DNA of 64,000 nucleotides, taken from contig NZ_RSEC01000059.1 in NCBI RefSeq assembly GCF_003937945.1, positions 417,422 to 481,421 on the forward strand, written 5' to 3'. The notes below the pieces were generated by a model. The model was not told the DNA's origin and ran no database searches. It saw nothing but the letters and a program-made list of their open reading frames with translations. Below are positions 43,051 through 51,790 of this stretch, one piece after another; the first letter of the stretch is position 1, and the number at the start of each line of letters is the position of its first letter. This stretch comes from Amycolatopsis eburnea. Its GTDB lineage: Bacteria; Actinomycetota; Actinomycetes; Mycobacteriales; Pseudonocardiaceae. The translations under genes were made by a program, and so were the position numbers.

Positions 43051-43155
43051 GTCTTGAATGAGTCATTCAGGACCTCCGAAGACCTGAATGACTCATTCGA
43101 GACGCCGGCGAAGCCACCGCCGGGCAAACCGCCACGACTTTGCCGGGACCCTGAG
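43051..43155. repeat. 53-bp nested palindrome plus conserved flank (copy 3)
   Basis: The palindrome (43051-43103) has the same loop as copy 1 (ACCTCCGAAGA) and one mismatch in the right arm. The following 52 bp (GCCACCGCCGGGCAAACCGC and neighbours) match copy 1. Over 105 bp the two copies differ at 6 positions by eye. It lies in the 425-bp gene-free stretch between the sugar dehydrogenase promoter and the 3' end of the PrpD operon. Confidence 0.85.
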
Positions 43156-43241
43156 GTAGGACGCCGTGAGCGCGGGGTCGCGGGCGCATCAGCGGCATGA
43201 TCGCGAGCCGGTCGTCGGGGACCGTGGGCCGGTGAGCAGAA

Positions 43242-43272
43242 CGGGCCCGCCGGGATTTCCCCGGCGGGCCCG
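43242..43272 (-). terminator. Hairpin terminator downstream of the leftward catabolic operon
   Basis: CGGGCCCGCCGGG and CCCGGCGGGCCCG form a perfect 13-bp stem with loop ATTTC, 32 bp past the stop of the MmgE/PrpD gene (43304). No T-tract follows on the minus strand. Confidence 0.75.
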
Positions 43273-43303
43273 CTTCCGGAATTCCCGGCAGGCGGGGTTG
43301 CCT

Positions 43304-44707
43304 TCAGCTGCGGAGCAACCCCGTCAGCTCGGTGATGTCCGCCAGCTCCGCGAGCCCGTACGTCAGCTCCGTGATCCGCGAACCGACCTCGTCCGGCAGC
43401 ACCCGCGACGCGTTCAGCCGGAACTTCGTCGCCAGCTCGTCCGCCGAGAGCGGGTTCCGGGGCCCACCGCGGTTGGCGTCGACGCGTTCCTCCAGCTCAC
43501 TGCCGTCGCGCAGGCGGGCGCGCAGGACCGCCGGGAACTGGTGGGGGAAGATCTCGTCGCACCGGGCGTCCGGGACGCAACGAACCTTCGCCGCCAGTGC
43601 CAGGCGGTCCGGGTCCGCGGCCGCCACGTCCGTGAAGTCGTCGTGGAACACGCCGAGCCCGCCGCCGCCCAGCAACGCCGTCGCGACCGTGTACGGACCC
43701 GAGAACGCCGCGTGGTAGCCCGATTGCGGCCGGATCTTGGCTTCGCGCGGTTCGGCGATCGTGCGCAGCACCGCCGTCGGCGCGCCCAGTTCCAGCTCCA
43801 CGATGTCCGCCGGGTCGACACCGCGCAAACGCAGCCGCCGGGCCGCGTCGATGCCCGCGTGGGTGAAGTGGTTGCAGGGGTACGGCTTGAAGAAGATGCC
43901 GGGCAGCTCCCAGCGCTCACCGAGGCCGTCGAGGATCGCGGCCACATCGGACTGGTCGCCGCAGAACGCCTGCAGCAGCCCGAATCGGCCCTCCAGCACC
44001 GTGGGCGGTCCCGTGATGCCGTGGCGCGCCATGCCCGCCGCCGTCACCGCCGCGTGCGCCGCCCAGCCGCAGTGGACGCGCTTCACCGTGCCGCCCGTGC
44101 GGTTGGCCTCCAGCAGGCCCGAACCCATGCTGGCCGCGATGCCCAGCGCGTCGGCGATCCCTGCTTCGTCCACATCGGACAGCATGGCCGCGGCCGCCGC
44201 CGCGCCGAGGGCGCCGCAGATCGCCGTCGCGTGCAGGCCGCGCTCGAAGAACACGGAGTTGCCGAGTTCCTCGTCGTAGCCCGCCATGCCGAGCCGGACC
44301 GTGATCTCCACGCCGACGCCGATCGCGTCCAGCAGCTGGGCGCCCGTGGTGCCCCGGGACTCCGCCACCGCGAGGGCCGCCGGGACCACGGACGCCGACG
44401 GGTGCAGCACCGAGGGCAGGTGCGTGTCGTCGAAGTCGAGCGAGTGCGCGAGGGTGCCGTTGAGCAGGGCCGCGCTCGGCTCCGGCAGCCGGTCGCCGGT
44501 GCCGATCGCCGTGGCCCGGCCGGTGCCGCCCCACTCCTTCACCAGCGCGCCGACGGCCGCGGCGGGCCGCTCGGCGGTCGCGGCCAGGCTGTTGCCGAGC
44601 ACGTCCAGGACGCGCCGGGCGGCGTCGTCCCGCAGCTCCGGCGGCAGTCCCTTGGCGCGCACCGACGTGGCGAACGCGGCCAGCTGCTGCACGATCGTCG
44701 CGGTCAT
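43304..44707 (-). CDS. MmgE/PrpD-family protein (leftward arm)
   Basis: A 467-residue protein of the MmgE/PrpD fold (2-methylcitrate dehydratase, cis-aconitate decarboxylase and iminodisuccinate epimerase relatives). Family landmarks are LDVLGNSLAA (about 34-43), LNGTLAHSLDFDDTHLPSVL followed by HPSASVVPAALA (about 82-115), AAHAAVTAAGMARHGITGPP and FFKPYPCNHFTH (about 270-281). The reaction is probably dehydration, hydration or isomerisation of a short dicarboxylate-like acid. It is last in the leftward operon; its ATG overlaps the cyclase stop (ATGA). Confidence 0.85.
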   Translation of the reverse strand: MTATIVQQLAAFATSVRAKGLPPELRDDAARRVLDVLGNSLAATAERPAAAVGALVKEWGGTGRATAIGTGDRLPEPSAALLNGTLAHSLDFDDTHLPSVLHPSASVVPAALAVAESRGTTGAQLLDAIGVGVEITVRLGMAGYDEELGNSVFFERGLHATAICGALGAAAAAAMLSDVDEAGIADALGIAASMGSGLLEANRTGGTVKRVHCGWAAHAAVTAAGMARHGITGPPTVLEGRFGLLQAFCGDQSDVAAILDGLGERWELPGIFFKPYPCNHFTHAGIDAARRLRLRGVDPADIVELELGAPTAVLRTIAEPREAKIRPQSGYHAAFSGPYTVATALLGGGGLGVFHDDFTDVAAADPDRLALAAKVRCVPDARCDEIFPHQFPAVLRARLRDGSELEERVDANRGGPRNPLSADELATKFRLNASRVLPDEVGSRITELTYGLAELADITELTGLLRS

Positions 44708-45525
44708 GCGCTCACCGCCGCGAGCGGACGCACCGGGGAGCCGGTCCCGCCGACGATCCGCAGCGGTGCCAGCACGAACACGAACTCGTGCACGCCCTCC
44801 TCGGCCACCGCCTCCAGGTTCAGGTGCTCCATGATGAAGATGCCCGACTGCACCAGCAGGATCCGATGCACCGGCAGCACCGCGTGCCCGGCGCCGGCCG
44901 GGATCTGCTCGTAGGCCGTCGTGTCCGCGCCGGTCGCGACGACACCCCGCGCCGCCAGCCATTCCGCCGCCGACGTCGTCGCGCCGGGAACGCCGGTTTC
45001 CTTGCCCATGTAGGAAACAGGGTCGTCGAAGTTCCGCGCCCAGCCGGTGCGGATCAGCGCGACGTCACCGGCGCCGGGCTCGGTGCCCGCCCGCTTCGCC
45101 GCCGCGTCGAGGTCCTCGGCCGTGACGCCGTAACCCGGCTCCAGCGTGGGAACGCCGTGGACGGCGGCGACGTCCAGGAGGACCGCCCGCCGCAGCAGGC
45201 CGGGCAGGTTCTCCGCGCCGTGCGTGCGGAACACGCCGCCCTGCTGGGCCTCGGCGGCGTCGACGTCGCCGTGCAGCTTGCCGTCGTGGCTGACGTGCGA
45301 GAGCGCGTCGATGTGGGTGCCGACGTGCCCGCCGGTCACGATGATCTCGTTGGCGGCCGAGCCGCCGTCCGGGCGGCGCATGTCGCCGTGGCGGCGGATC
45401 AGGGTCATCCGGAACCCGGGGTGGTTCGGCGAGCAGGGCATGCCGGTGAAGAACGGCTGCCCGAGCTCGATCAGCCGGACCCCGCCGGCGACCGCCGACA
45501 GCAGCGGATCCTGGGGACGCGTCAT
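44704..45525 (-). CDS. Cyclase-family (kynurenine-formamidase-like) metal hydrolase
   Basis: A 273-residue protein of the cyclase/KynB family. The metal site motif GGHVGTHIDALSHVSHDGKL (HxGTHxDxxxH, about 76-95) is intact, with LPGLLRRAVLLDV and the C-terminal EGVHEFVFVLAPLRIVGGTG. The family hydrolyses amides, formamides and cyclic imide or ester bonds (for example N-formylkynurenine; isatin). Start ATG at 45525 overlaps the lyase stop; its own stop overlaps the PrpD start. In this operon it may remove an amide before or after CoA chemistry. Confidence 0.85.
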   Translation of the reverse strand: MTRPQDPLLSAVAGGVRLIELGQPFFTGMPCSPNHPGFRMTLIRRHGDMRRPDGGSAANEIIVTGGHVGTHIDALSHVSHDGKLHGDVDAAEAQQGGVFRTHGAENLPGLLRRAVLLDVAAVHGVPTLEPGYGVTAEDLDAAAKRAGTEPGAGDVALIRTGWARNFDDPVSYMGKETGVPGATTSAAEWLAARGVVATGADTTAYEQIPAGAGHAVLPVHRILLVQSGIFIMEHLNLEAVAEEGVHEFVFVLAPLRIVGGTGSPVRPLAAVSA

Positions 45526-46337
45526 GAGTGCTGGCCTTCCTTTGCTTCCGAGCCCGCGATCGCGAGCACCCAGCGGGCGCGCGCCACGATCGCGGCGTCG
45601 ACGAACTGTCCGCGGTGGTCGATCCAGGCCGCCGACCCGGTCGTTTCGAGGTGGTCGAGCAGCTCGCTCGCCCAGGCGGTTTCCCCGGGATCGGGCGCGC
45701 ACACCTCGTGCACCACGGGGATCTGCGCGGGGTGGATCACCGACCGGCCGAAGAACCCGGCCGCCCGCCCGGCTTCGGTGCTCGCGCGCAGGCCGTCGAG
45801 GTCGCGCACGGCGGTCCAGACGCTCTGCACCGGGCTCGGCAGCCCGGCCGCCCGCGCGGCGACGACCACGCGAGACCGCGGCCAGGTCAGCGCGTCCCCG
45901 CCGGCGACGCGCAGGTCCGCGGCGAGATCGGCTTCACCGAGCGAGATCCCCGCGACGAGCGGGTGCGCGGTGGCGATGTCCCGGGCGTTTTCCACGCCCA
46001 GCGCGGATTCCAGCACCGGGTACACCGGGTCGCCGAGCGCGTCGGCGACCCGGCGCACCTCACCCGGGTCCTCGCACTTCGGCACGCGAACGCCCGCGGC
46101 GCCGCGCAGTGCCTTGATGTCGGCTTCCCCGGCGGGAGTGCCCGGTGCGTTGATCCGGACGTACGCGGTCGCGCCACCGTCCAAAGCGGACAGTGCGTTC
46201 CGCCGCGCTTCGTCCTTCGCGGCCGCGGCGACGGCGTCCTCGAGGTCGATGATGACCGCGTCCGCCGGGCCGTTCAGCGCCTTCGTGATCCGGTCCGGCC
46301 GGTCGCCGGGCACGTAGAGCCAGCTGCGCGGGATCAC
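45522..46337 (-). CDS. HpcH/HpaI-family CoA-ester lyase (CitE-like)
   Basis: A 271-residue TIM-barrel lyase. RSWLYVPGDRPDR at the N-terminus and IIDLEDAV (about 29-36), PVLESALGVENARDI (metal Glu) and SLGEADLAADL are the CitE/malyl-CoA/citramalyl-CoA lyase pattern. It cleaves 3-hydroxy-acyl-CoA esters to acetyl-CoA plus a 2-oxo acid. The GTG start overlaps the CoA-transferase stop (GTGA), so activation and cleavage enzymes are made together. The exact substrate is not decided. Confidence 0.87.
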   Translation of the reverse strand: MIPRSWLYVPGDRPDRITKALNGPADAVIIDLEDAVAAAAKDEARRNALSALDGGATAYVRINAPGTPAGEADIKALRGAAGVRVPKCEDPGEVRRVADALGDPVYPVLESALGVENARDIATAHPLVAGISLGEADLAADLRVAGGDALTWPRSRVVVAARAAGLPSPVQSVWTAVRDLDGLRASTEAGRAAGFFGRSVIHPAQIPVVHEVCAPDPGETAWASELLDHLETTGSAAWIDHRGQFVDAAIVARARWVLAIAGSEAKEGQHS

Positions 46338-47521
46338 TTGATCACGCCTTTTTCGCGCAACGCGGCCAGTTCCGGCTCGCCGAGGCCGAGACCGCCGAGG
46401 ACCTCGGCGGTGTGCGCGCCGAGCGGAGCCCCGGCGGACGTGATCCCGCCGGGCGTCTCGGACAGCCGGAACAGCACGTTCTGCATCTTCACCGGCCCCA
46501 GTTCCTCGTCGTCGACCGTGGCGATCGTGCCCAGCGCCGCGAACTGCGGGTCGGTCATGACGTCGGCCGCGGTGTAGATCGGCGCGACGGCGGCCTGGGC
46601 CTCCTCGAACGCCTTGACGACCTCGTCGCGGTCGTGGTCGGCGATCCACGACCCGACGGCGTCGTCGAGCAGGTCGGCGTGCTGGGCGCGCTCGGCGCCG
46701 CTGGCGAACCACGGCTCGTCGATCAGCTCCGGGCGCCCGACCAGCCGCATCACGCGCTCTGCGATCGACTGCGCGCTGGTGGAGATGGCGACCCAGCTGC
46801 CGTCGCGGGTGCGGTAGGTGTTGCGCGGGGCGTTGTTCGTGGACCGGTTGCCGGTGCGTGGCTGCAGCGTGCCGAGCTGGTCGTAGGCGATGATCTGCGG
46901 CCCGAGCAGGGTCAGGATCGGCTCGATGATGGCGAGGTCGACGACCTGGCCGCGGCCGGTCCGTTCCCGGGCCCGCAGCGCGGTCATCACGGCGTAGGCG
47001 GTGGTCAGCGCGGCGATCCCGTCGGCGAGGCCGAACGGCGGCAGCGTCGGCGGCCCGTCGGGTTCGCCGGTGATGGCGGCGAACCCGCTCATCGCCTCGG
47101 CGAGCGTGCCGAACCCGGGGCGCTTGGCGTACGGGCCGACCTGCCCGAACCCCGTCACGCGGGTGAGCACCAGGCCGGGGTTGATCTTGCTGAGTTCGTC
47201 GTAGCCGAGGCCCCAGCGTTCGAGGGTGCCGGGGCGGAAGTTCTCCACGACGACGTCGGCGTCGGCCACCAGCTTCTTGAAGATCTCCTGGCCCTCGGGG
47301 GAGCCGAGGTAGAGGGTGATCGCCTTCTTGCCGCGGCCGAGCATCTTCCACCAGAGGCCGACGCCGTCGCGGTGCGCGCCGTGGCTGCGGACGGGGTCGC
47401 CGTTCGGGTGCTCGATCTTGATCACCTCGGCGCCGAAGTCGCCCAGCAGGGTCGCGGCGAGAGGGCCGGCGAACAGGGTGGCGGTGTCGAGCACCCGGAT
47501 CCCGGACAAAGCGCCCGTCAT
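46334..47521 (-). CDS. Class III (CaiB/BaiF-type) CoA-transferase
   Basis: A 395-residue CoA-transferase. LSGIRVLDTATLFAGPLAAT, GAEVIKIEHPNGDPVR and VVENFRPGTLERWGLGYDEL (about 97-116) are family signatures, and GLADGIAALTTAYAVM contains the likely catalytic Asp. It should move CoA from a donor such as succinyl- or acetyl-CoA to a carboxylic acid for the CitE-like lyase. It is first in the leftward operon; the 5' region has promoter TTGGAC-N18-TACGAA and an IclR-type site. Confidence 0.88.
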   Translation of the reverse strand: MTGALSGIRVLDTATLFAGPLAATLLGDFGAEVIKIEHPNGDPVRSHGAHRDGVGLWWKMLGRGKKAITLYLGSPEGQEIFKKLVADADVVVENFRPGTLERWGLGYDELSKINPGLVLTRVTGFGQVGPYAKRPGFGTLAEAMSGFAAITGEPDGPPTLPPFGLADGIAALTTAYAVMTALRARERTGRGQVVDLAIIEPILTLLGPQIIAYDQLGTLQPRTGNRSTNNAPRNTYRTRDGSWVAISTSAQSIAERVMRLVGRPELIDEPWFASGAERAQHADLLDDAVGSWIADHDRDEVVKAFEEAQAAVAPIYTAADVMTDPQFAALGTIATVDDEELGPVKMQNVLFRLSETPGGITSAGAPLGAHTAEVLGGLGLGEPELAALREKGVIK

Positions 47522-47566
47522 GGGGCTTACCTGCCTTTCTCGTCCAGCGAGCCGGGGCGGACCACC

Positions 47567-47583
47567 GTTTCGCCGAGAGGAAC
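47567..47583. promoter_or_regulatory. IclR-type operator A (leftward arm)
   Basis: GTTTCGCCGAGAGGAAC. With the sites at 47722 and 58170 it shares GTTTCGC-N5-GGAAC exactly. It lies about 11-27 bp downstream of the predicted start of the leftward transcript (near 47594), 46 bp before the CoA-transferase ATG. That position would block elongation or initiation. Confidence 0.7.
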
Positions 47584-47600
47584 ACTTGTGAACGTCGAGT

Positions 47601-47630
47601 TTCGTAGCGACGTCGTTCGGTGTTGTCCAA
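47601..47630 (-). promoter_or_regulatory. Promoter of the leftward catabolic operon
   Basis: On the minus strand TTGGAC (47630-47625) and TACGAA (47606-47601) are 18 bases apart, placing the transcript start near 47594, just before operator A. Confidence 0.5.
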
Positions 47631-47672
47631 GTTCGCACTGATCACGCTCATCCGTCAAGTTGTGCGCAGATG

Positions 47673-47702
47673 TTGACCTGACGTTGGGGCGGGTGTCACG
47701 AT
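47673..47702 (+). promoter_or_regulatory. Promoter of the rightward catabolic operon
   Basis: TTGACC (47673-47678) and CACGAT (47697-47702) are 18 bases apart. The -10 is weak. The predicted transcript start near 47709 puts operator B about 13-29 bases downstream, mirroring the other arm. Confidence 0.4.
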
Positions 47703-47721
47703 GACCGGCAACAAACCTGCC

Positions 47722-47738
47722 GTTTCGCTAAGCGGAAC
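47722..47738. promoter_or_regulatory. IclR-type operator B (rightward arm)
   Basis: GTTTCGCTAAGCGGAAC, the most symmetric of the three sites (GTTTCGCT against AGCGGAAC). It lies 30 bp before the ATG of the ABC-importer binding protein (47768). Confidence 0.75.
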
Positions 47739-47767
47739 GACAGCCCTGCCGAAGGGGAAGAGGTGAC

Positions 47768-49012
47768 ATGTCCGCACGAATGCTCGTCGCGGGGCTCGGG
47801 GCGGTGGCCCTGCTCGTGACCGGGTGCGGGGGATCGGCTCCGATGGGAGCCGGGGGAGCCGCCGCGGGGCGGGACGAGGGCCCGGTCAAGATCGGCGCCC
47901 TGCACCCGGTCAGCGGCTCGAACGCGGTCGACGGCCTGCAGATGCGCCGTGGCGCGCAGCTGGCGGTCGACGCGATCAACGCGGCCGGCGGCATCAAGTC
48001 GCTCGGCGGCCGCAAGGTCGAGCTGGTCACTGGGGACACGCAAGGCAAGGCCGACATCGGGCAGAGCGAGGCCCAGCGGCTGATCTCGGCCGGCGCGGTC
48101 AGCCTGGTCGGTACTTACCAGAGCGCGGTGAGCACCAACGTCGCCGTCGTGGCCGAACGCAACCGGGTCCCGTTCGTCATGGACGTGACCGCGTCCGACG
48201 CCATCTTCTCGCACGGCTACCAGTACTCGTTCCGGGTGCAGCCGGGCAGCAAGGCGATCGCGACGGCCGCCGCGCAGTACCTGAAGGCCGTGTCGGAGCA
48301 GGCGGGCAAGCCGGTCCGCGAGGTGGCGTTCCTGCACGAGCAGAGCGACTTCGGCAGCGGCGCGGCCGACGCCTTCACCGCCGCGGCGAAGCAGCTCGGC
48401 ATCGAGGTCGGCCCCAACATCAGTTACGACGCCGCGACCGTCAGCGACCTCACCGCGCAGGTCACGCAGGTCAAGGCCGCGGGCGCGGACGTGCTCGCGG
48501 TGGCCGGCTATTACCGCGACAGCCTGCTGGCGGCCAAGGCGATCGCGTCGGTGAAGCCGGACCTCAGCGCGGTCTGGGGCGTCTCGAACGGCGCGTACGA
48601 CCAGCCGAAGTTCGTCGCCGACGCGGCCGCGCTCGGCAACCTCTACTTCAGCACCAACTACCACTACGACGCGACGAACCCCGAAACCGTCGCGCTGCGC
48701 GAGAAGTACCAGAAGCTCTACGGCGACCCGATGCGCACCGGCGCCGTGCTGTCCTACGACGCGGTCCAGGTGATCGCGCACGCCGTGGAGCAGGCCGCGA
48801 GCACCGACCCGCGGAAGGTGCGGGACGCGATCGCCGCGTCCCAGGTCGCACCCCTGACCGTGGGCCGCGGGCCGATCCGGTTCGCGCCCAACGGCGACAA
48901 CAGCAACGCCTTCCCCGTCCTGATGCAGGTCTTGGACGGGCGCGTCCAGCAGGTTTATCCCCCCGAAAAAGCCGAATCCCGGCCCGACTACAGGGTGGCG
49001 TGGCGTCCATGA
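47768..49012 (+). CDS. Branched-chain-type ABC importer substrate-binding lipoprotein
   Basis: A 414-residue lipoprotein. The signal ends in lipobox LVTGC (Cys20). The rest is a Peripla_BP_6/LivJ fold: VKIGALHPVSGSNAVDGLQM, RGAQLAVDAINAAGG, VSLVGTYQSAVSTNVAVVAE, YDAVQVIAHAVEQA. LivJ-type proteins bind amino acids, amides, urea or aromatic acids. ATG with AGAGGTGAC. Its stop overlaps the permease start (ATGA). It heads the rightward operon. Confidence 0.92.
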   Translation: MSARMLVAGLGAVALLVTGCGGSAPMGAGGAAAGRDEGPVKIGALHPVSGSNAVDGLQMRRGAQLAVDAINAAGGIKSLGGRKVELVTGDTQGKADIGQSEAQRLISAGAVSLVGTYQSAVSTNVAVVAERNRVPFVMDVTASDAIFSHGYQYSFRVQPGSKAIATAAAQYLKAVSEQAGKPVREVAFLHEQSDFGSGAADAFTAAAKQLGIEVGPNISYDAATVSDLTAQVTQVKAAGADVLAVAGYYRDSLLAAKAIASVKPDLSAVWGVSNGAYDQPKFVADAAALGNLYFSTNYHYDATNPETVALREKYQKLYGDPMRTGAVLSYDAVQVIAHAVEQAASTDPRKVRDAIAASQVAPLTVGRGPIRFAPNGDNSNAFPVLMQVLDGRVQQVYPPEKAESRPDYRVAWRP

Positions 49013-50022
49013 CCGAACTCGACACCGGGGCGCCCGTCGTCCCCGAAACCGCACCACCCGAACGGAAAGCCGAGGCGGACAAGGGTTTCCTCGGCCGCGC
49101 CGGCATCGTGGCCGCCGTCCTGGTCGTGGCGGTCGTGGTCGCGCTGCTGCAGTCCGGCAGCGGGCTGGTGGTCTGGCAGTCGGTGGTCACCGGCATCCTG
49201 ACCGGCGGCCTCTACGGCCTGATCGCGATGGGCCTGACGCTGATCTTCGGCGTGCTCGACATCGTCAACTTCGCCCACGGCGCGTTCCTCACGGTCGCGA
49301 TGTTCCTGTCCTTCGGGATGATCCAGGCGACCGGGCTCCACCCGTACCTGACGCTCGTGGTCGCGGTGCCCGTGCTGTTCCTGCTCGGTGCGGCCGTCCA
49401 TCGTGGACTGCTGTCCGGCGCGGGCGGCAGGTCGCTGGAGAACCAGCTGCTGATCACGCTCGGCCTGTCGCTGCTGCTGGAAAACGGCCTGCTGATGTTC
49501 TTCGGCGCCGAGCCGAAGACCATCGACCTGCCCGGCGACTTCCAGTTCCCGCTGCTCGGCGCGGTCGTCGCGGGTTCGCGGCTGTACGCGTTCCTCGGCG
49601 CGATCGTGCTCGGCGGCCTGCTGTACTGGCTGCTGCGGCGCACCCGGCTGGGCACGGCGATCCGCGCGGTCGCCGCGAACGCACCCGGCGCGGCGCTGGT
49701 CGGCATCAACGTCCGCCGGATGCACACGCTCACCTTCGCCATCGGCACGGCGTGCGCGGGGGCGGCGGCGGTGCTCGCCGGGCCGCTCGTCACGGTGACC
49801 CCGACGCTGGGGGAGCAGTTCAACATCACGGCGTTCGTGGTCGTGGTGCTCGGCGGGATGGGCAACGTCGTCGGCGCGCTCGTCGGCGGCCTGCTGATCG
49901 GCCTGGTCGAACAGCTCACGACCATCTACCTCGGCGGCCAGAGTTCCCTGCTCGGTGTCTTCGTGGTGTTCCTGCTCGTGCTGTTCCTCCGTCCGCAGGG
50001 CCTGTTCGGGAGGCGCGCATGA
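49009..50022 (+). CDS. ABC importer permease, LivH type
   Basis: A 337-residue membrane protein with about eight helices after a 25-residue polar N-terminus. GGLYGLIAMGLTLIFGVLDI then VNFAHGAFLTV is the LivH signature, and RTRLGTAIRAVAANAPGAAL is the cytoplasmic coupling region. It pairs with the LivM-type permease downstream. ATGA overlaps occur at both ends. Confidence 0.92.
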   Translation: MTELDTGAPVVPETAPPERKAEADKGFLGRAGIVAAVLVVAVVVALLQSGSGLVVWQSVVTGILTGGLYGLIAMGLTLIFGVLDIVNFAHGAFLTVAMFLSFGMIQATGLHPYLTLVVAVPVLFLLGAAVHRGLLSGAGGRSLENQLLITLGLSLLLENGLLMFFGAEPKTIDLPGDFQFPLLGAVVAGSRLYAFLGAIVLGGLLYWLLRRTRLGTAIRAVAANAPGAALVGINVRRMHTLTFAIGTACAGAAAVLAGPLVTVTPTLGEQFNITAFVVVVLGGMGNVVGALVGGLLIGLVEQLTTIYLGGQSSLLGVFVVFLLVLFLRPQGLFGRRA

Positions 50023-51059
50023 GCATCACGATCGAAGCGCCCACCGGGTCTACCGTCAAGGCGCCGCCGCTTCGGCCGCAGAACAAGCAGCTCGCGATCC
50101 TCGCGGTTCTCGTGCTGGTCGCGATCCCGCTGCCGCTGATCCTCCCCGCCGCGCAGGGCGCGGTCGCCGTCCGGATCCTGATCTTCCTGCTGATGGCCGT
50201 CGGCTGGAACATCATGAGCGGCTTCGGCGGGATGTTCAGCTTCGGCCACGCCGCCTACTTCGGCCTCGGTGCCTACACGAGCGCGTACCTGCTGGTGAAG
50301 CACAACGTGTCGCCGTGGATCGGGATGCTGGCCGGGATGGCGGTGGCCGCCGCGGTCGCCGTGGTCATCGGCTACTTCTCCTTCCGCTACAAGCTCCAAG
50401 GCGCCTACTTCGCGCTGGCGACGTTCGCTTTCGCGGAGATGCTGCGGCTGATCGTCACCAGCAGCGCGTTCGCGAACAAGGCCGTCGGCTTCAGCGTGCC
50501 GCTGATCCAGGACTCGTCGCTGTGGCTGATCCAGTTCCCGGCCGACTCGCCCGCGTACTTCTGGGTGGCGCTCGTGCTGGCCGGGGCGGCGGTCGCGGTC
50601 AGCATCGTCTTCCTGCACTCCCGCGCCGGGCGTTACGTGACGGCGATCCGCGACGACGAGCTGGCGGCCGCGTCCCTGGGTGCCCCGGTGCTGCGGCACA
50701 AGCTGCTCACGGTCGCGCTGTCCGCGGCGATCACCGCCGTGGCGGGCGCGTTCTACACGCAGTACTACCTGTTCGTGAACCCCGACCTCGGGTTCGGCTC
50801 GGCCATCTCGATCCAGGCCATCGTGCCCGTCGTCATCGGCGGCATCGGCACGGTGTGGGGCCCGGTGGTCGGCGCGATCATCATCGGCTCGCTCACCGAC
50901 GTCACCGCCACGCTGCTGCGCACGCCACCGGAGTTCCTGGGCTTCCTGCAGGGCCGCAGCGGCCTGGACGTGGTGCTGTACGCGGTGCTGGTGATCCTGA
51001 TCGTCCGGTTGCTGCCCAAGGGGATCGTCGGAACTCTCGCTGCGAGGTGGCGTCGATGA
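50019..51059 (+). CDS. ABC importer permease, LivM type
   Basis: A 346-residue permease with about ten helices. MAVGWNIMSGFGGMFSFGHA then AYFGLGAYTSA is typical of LivM, and SRAGRYVTAIRDDELAAASL is the loop that contacts the ATPases. The second subunit of the same importer; start and stop overlap both neighbours (ATGA). Confidence 0.92.
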   Translation: MSITIEAPTGSTVKAPPLRPQNKQLAILAVLVLVAIPLPLILPAAQGAVAVRILIFLLMAVGWNIMSGFGGMFSFGHAAYFGLGAYTSAYLLVKHNVSPWIGMLAGMAVAAAVAVVIGYFSFRYKLQGAYFALATFAFAEMLRLIVTSSAFANKAVGFSVPLIQDSSLWLIQFPADSPAYFWVALVLAGAAVAVSIVFLHSRAGRYVTAIRDDELAAASLGAPVLRHKLLTVALSAAITAVAGAFYTQYYLFVNPDLGFGSAISIQAIVPVVIGGIGTVWGPVVGAIIIGSLTDVTATLLRTPPEFLGFLQGRSGLDVVLYAVLVILIVRLLPKGIVGTLAARWRR

Positions 51060-51790
51060 GCATCGTGGAGGTGAGCGGCGTCGGCAAGGCGTTCCGCGGC
51101 GTGCACGCACTGTCCGATGTGGACTTGACCGTGGCCGAGGGCGAGATCCTCGGCGTCATCGGGCCGAACGGCGCGGGCAAGACGACGCTGTTCAACGTGA
51201 TCTCGGGCGCGCTGACCCCGGACACCGGCCGCGTGCGGCTGGCGGGCGACGACGTCACCGGCCGCGCCCCCGACCGGATCGCGCGCGCTGGGATGGTCCG
51301 CACGTTCCAGCTGATGCGGCCGTTCGCGAGCATGACGGTCGCGCAGAACGTCAGCCTCGCCGCCCAGCACCACCGCTTGAGCGCGAAGGAGCTGCGGGAG
51401 CATTCGCTCGACGTCGTGGAGCGCGTCGGCCTGGGGCCGTGGGCGCACCGCAGCGCCACCGACCTGCCGACCGCCGGGCTCAAGCGCCTCGAGCTGGCCA
51501 GGGCACTCGCCACCCGGCCGAAGGTGCTGCTGCTCGACGAGGTGCTGGCCGGGCTCGTCCCGGCCGAGCGCGAACCGGTGCTCGACCTGCTCGCCACCCT
51601 GCGCGAGCGGGAGGGCGTCACGCTGGTGTTCATCGAGCACATCATGGCCGCCGTGATGCGGCTGGCCGACCGCGTCCTCGTGCTCGACCAGGGCCGCGTG
51701 CTGGCCGTCGGCTCACCCGAAGCCGTCACCAGCGACCCGCGCGTCATCGACGCCTACCTCGGGGAGGAGCCGACCCATGCTGACGCTTGA
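51056..51790 (+). CDS. ABC importer ATPase, LivG type
   Basis: A 244-residue ATPase. Walker A is GPNGAGKTT (about 35-43), Walker B VLLLDEVLAGL and the switch His VFIEH. The signature motif is degenerate: the position before Walker B reads DLPTAGLKRLELARALA instead of LSGGQ, with PTAGLKR in its place, as in some LivG proteins. Start overlaps the LivM stop; the end overlaps the LivF start by 14 bp. Confidence 0.9.
   Translation: MSIVEVSGVGKAFRGVHALSDVDLTVAEGEILGVIGPNGAGKTTLFNVISGALTPDTGRVRLAGDDVTGRAPDRIARAGMVRTFQLMRPFASMTVAQNVSLAAQHHRLSAKELREHSLDVVERVGLGPWAHRSATDLPTAGLKRLELARALATRPKVLLLDEVLAGLVPAEREPVLDLLATLREREGVTLVFIEHIMAAVMRLADRVLVLDQGRVLAVGSPEAVTSDPRVIDAYLGEEPTHADA

Noticed and set aside
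45522..47651. Leftward frame of 709 codons covering lyase and CoA-transferase
   Set aside because: Only the last 271 codons (from the GTG at 46337) carry the CitE-like fold; the rest is a shadow of the CoA-transferase.
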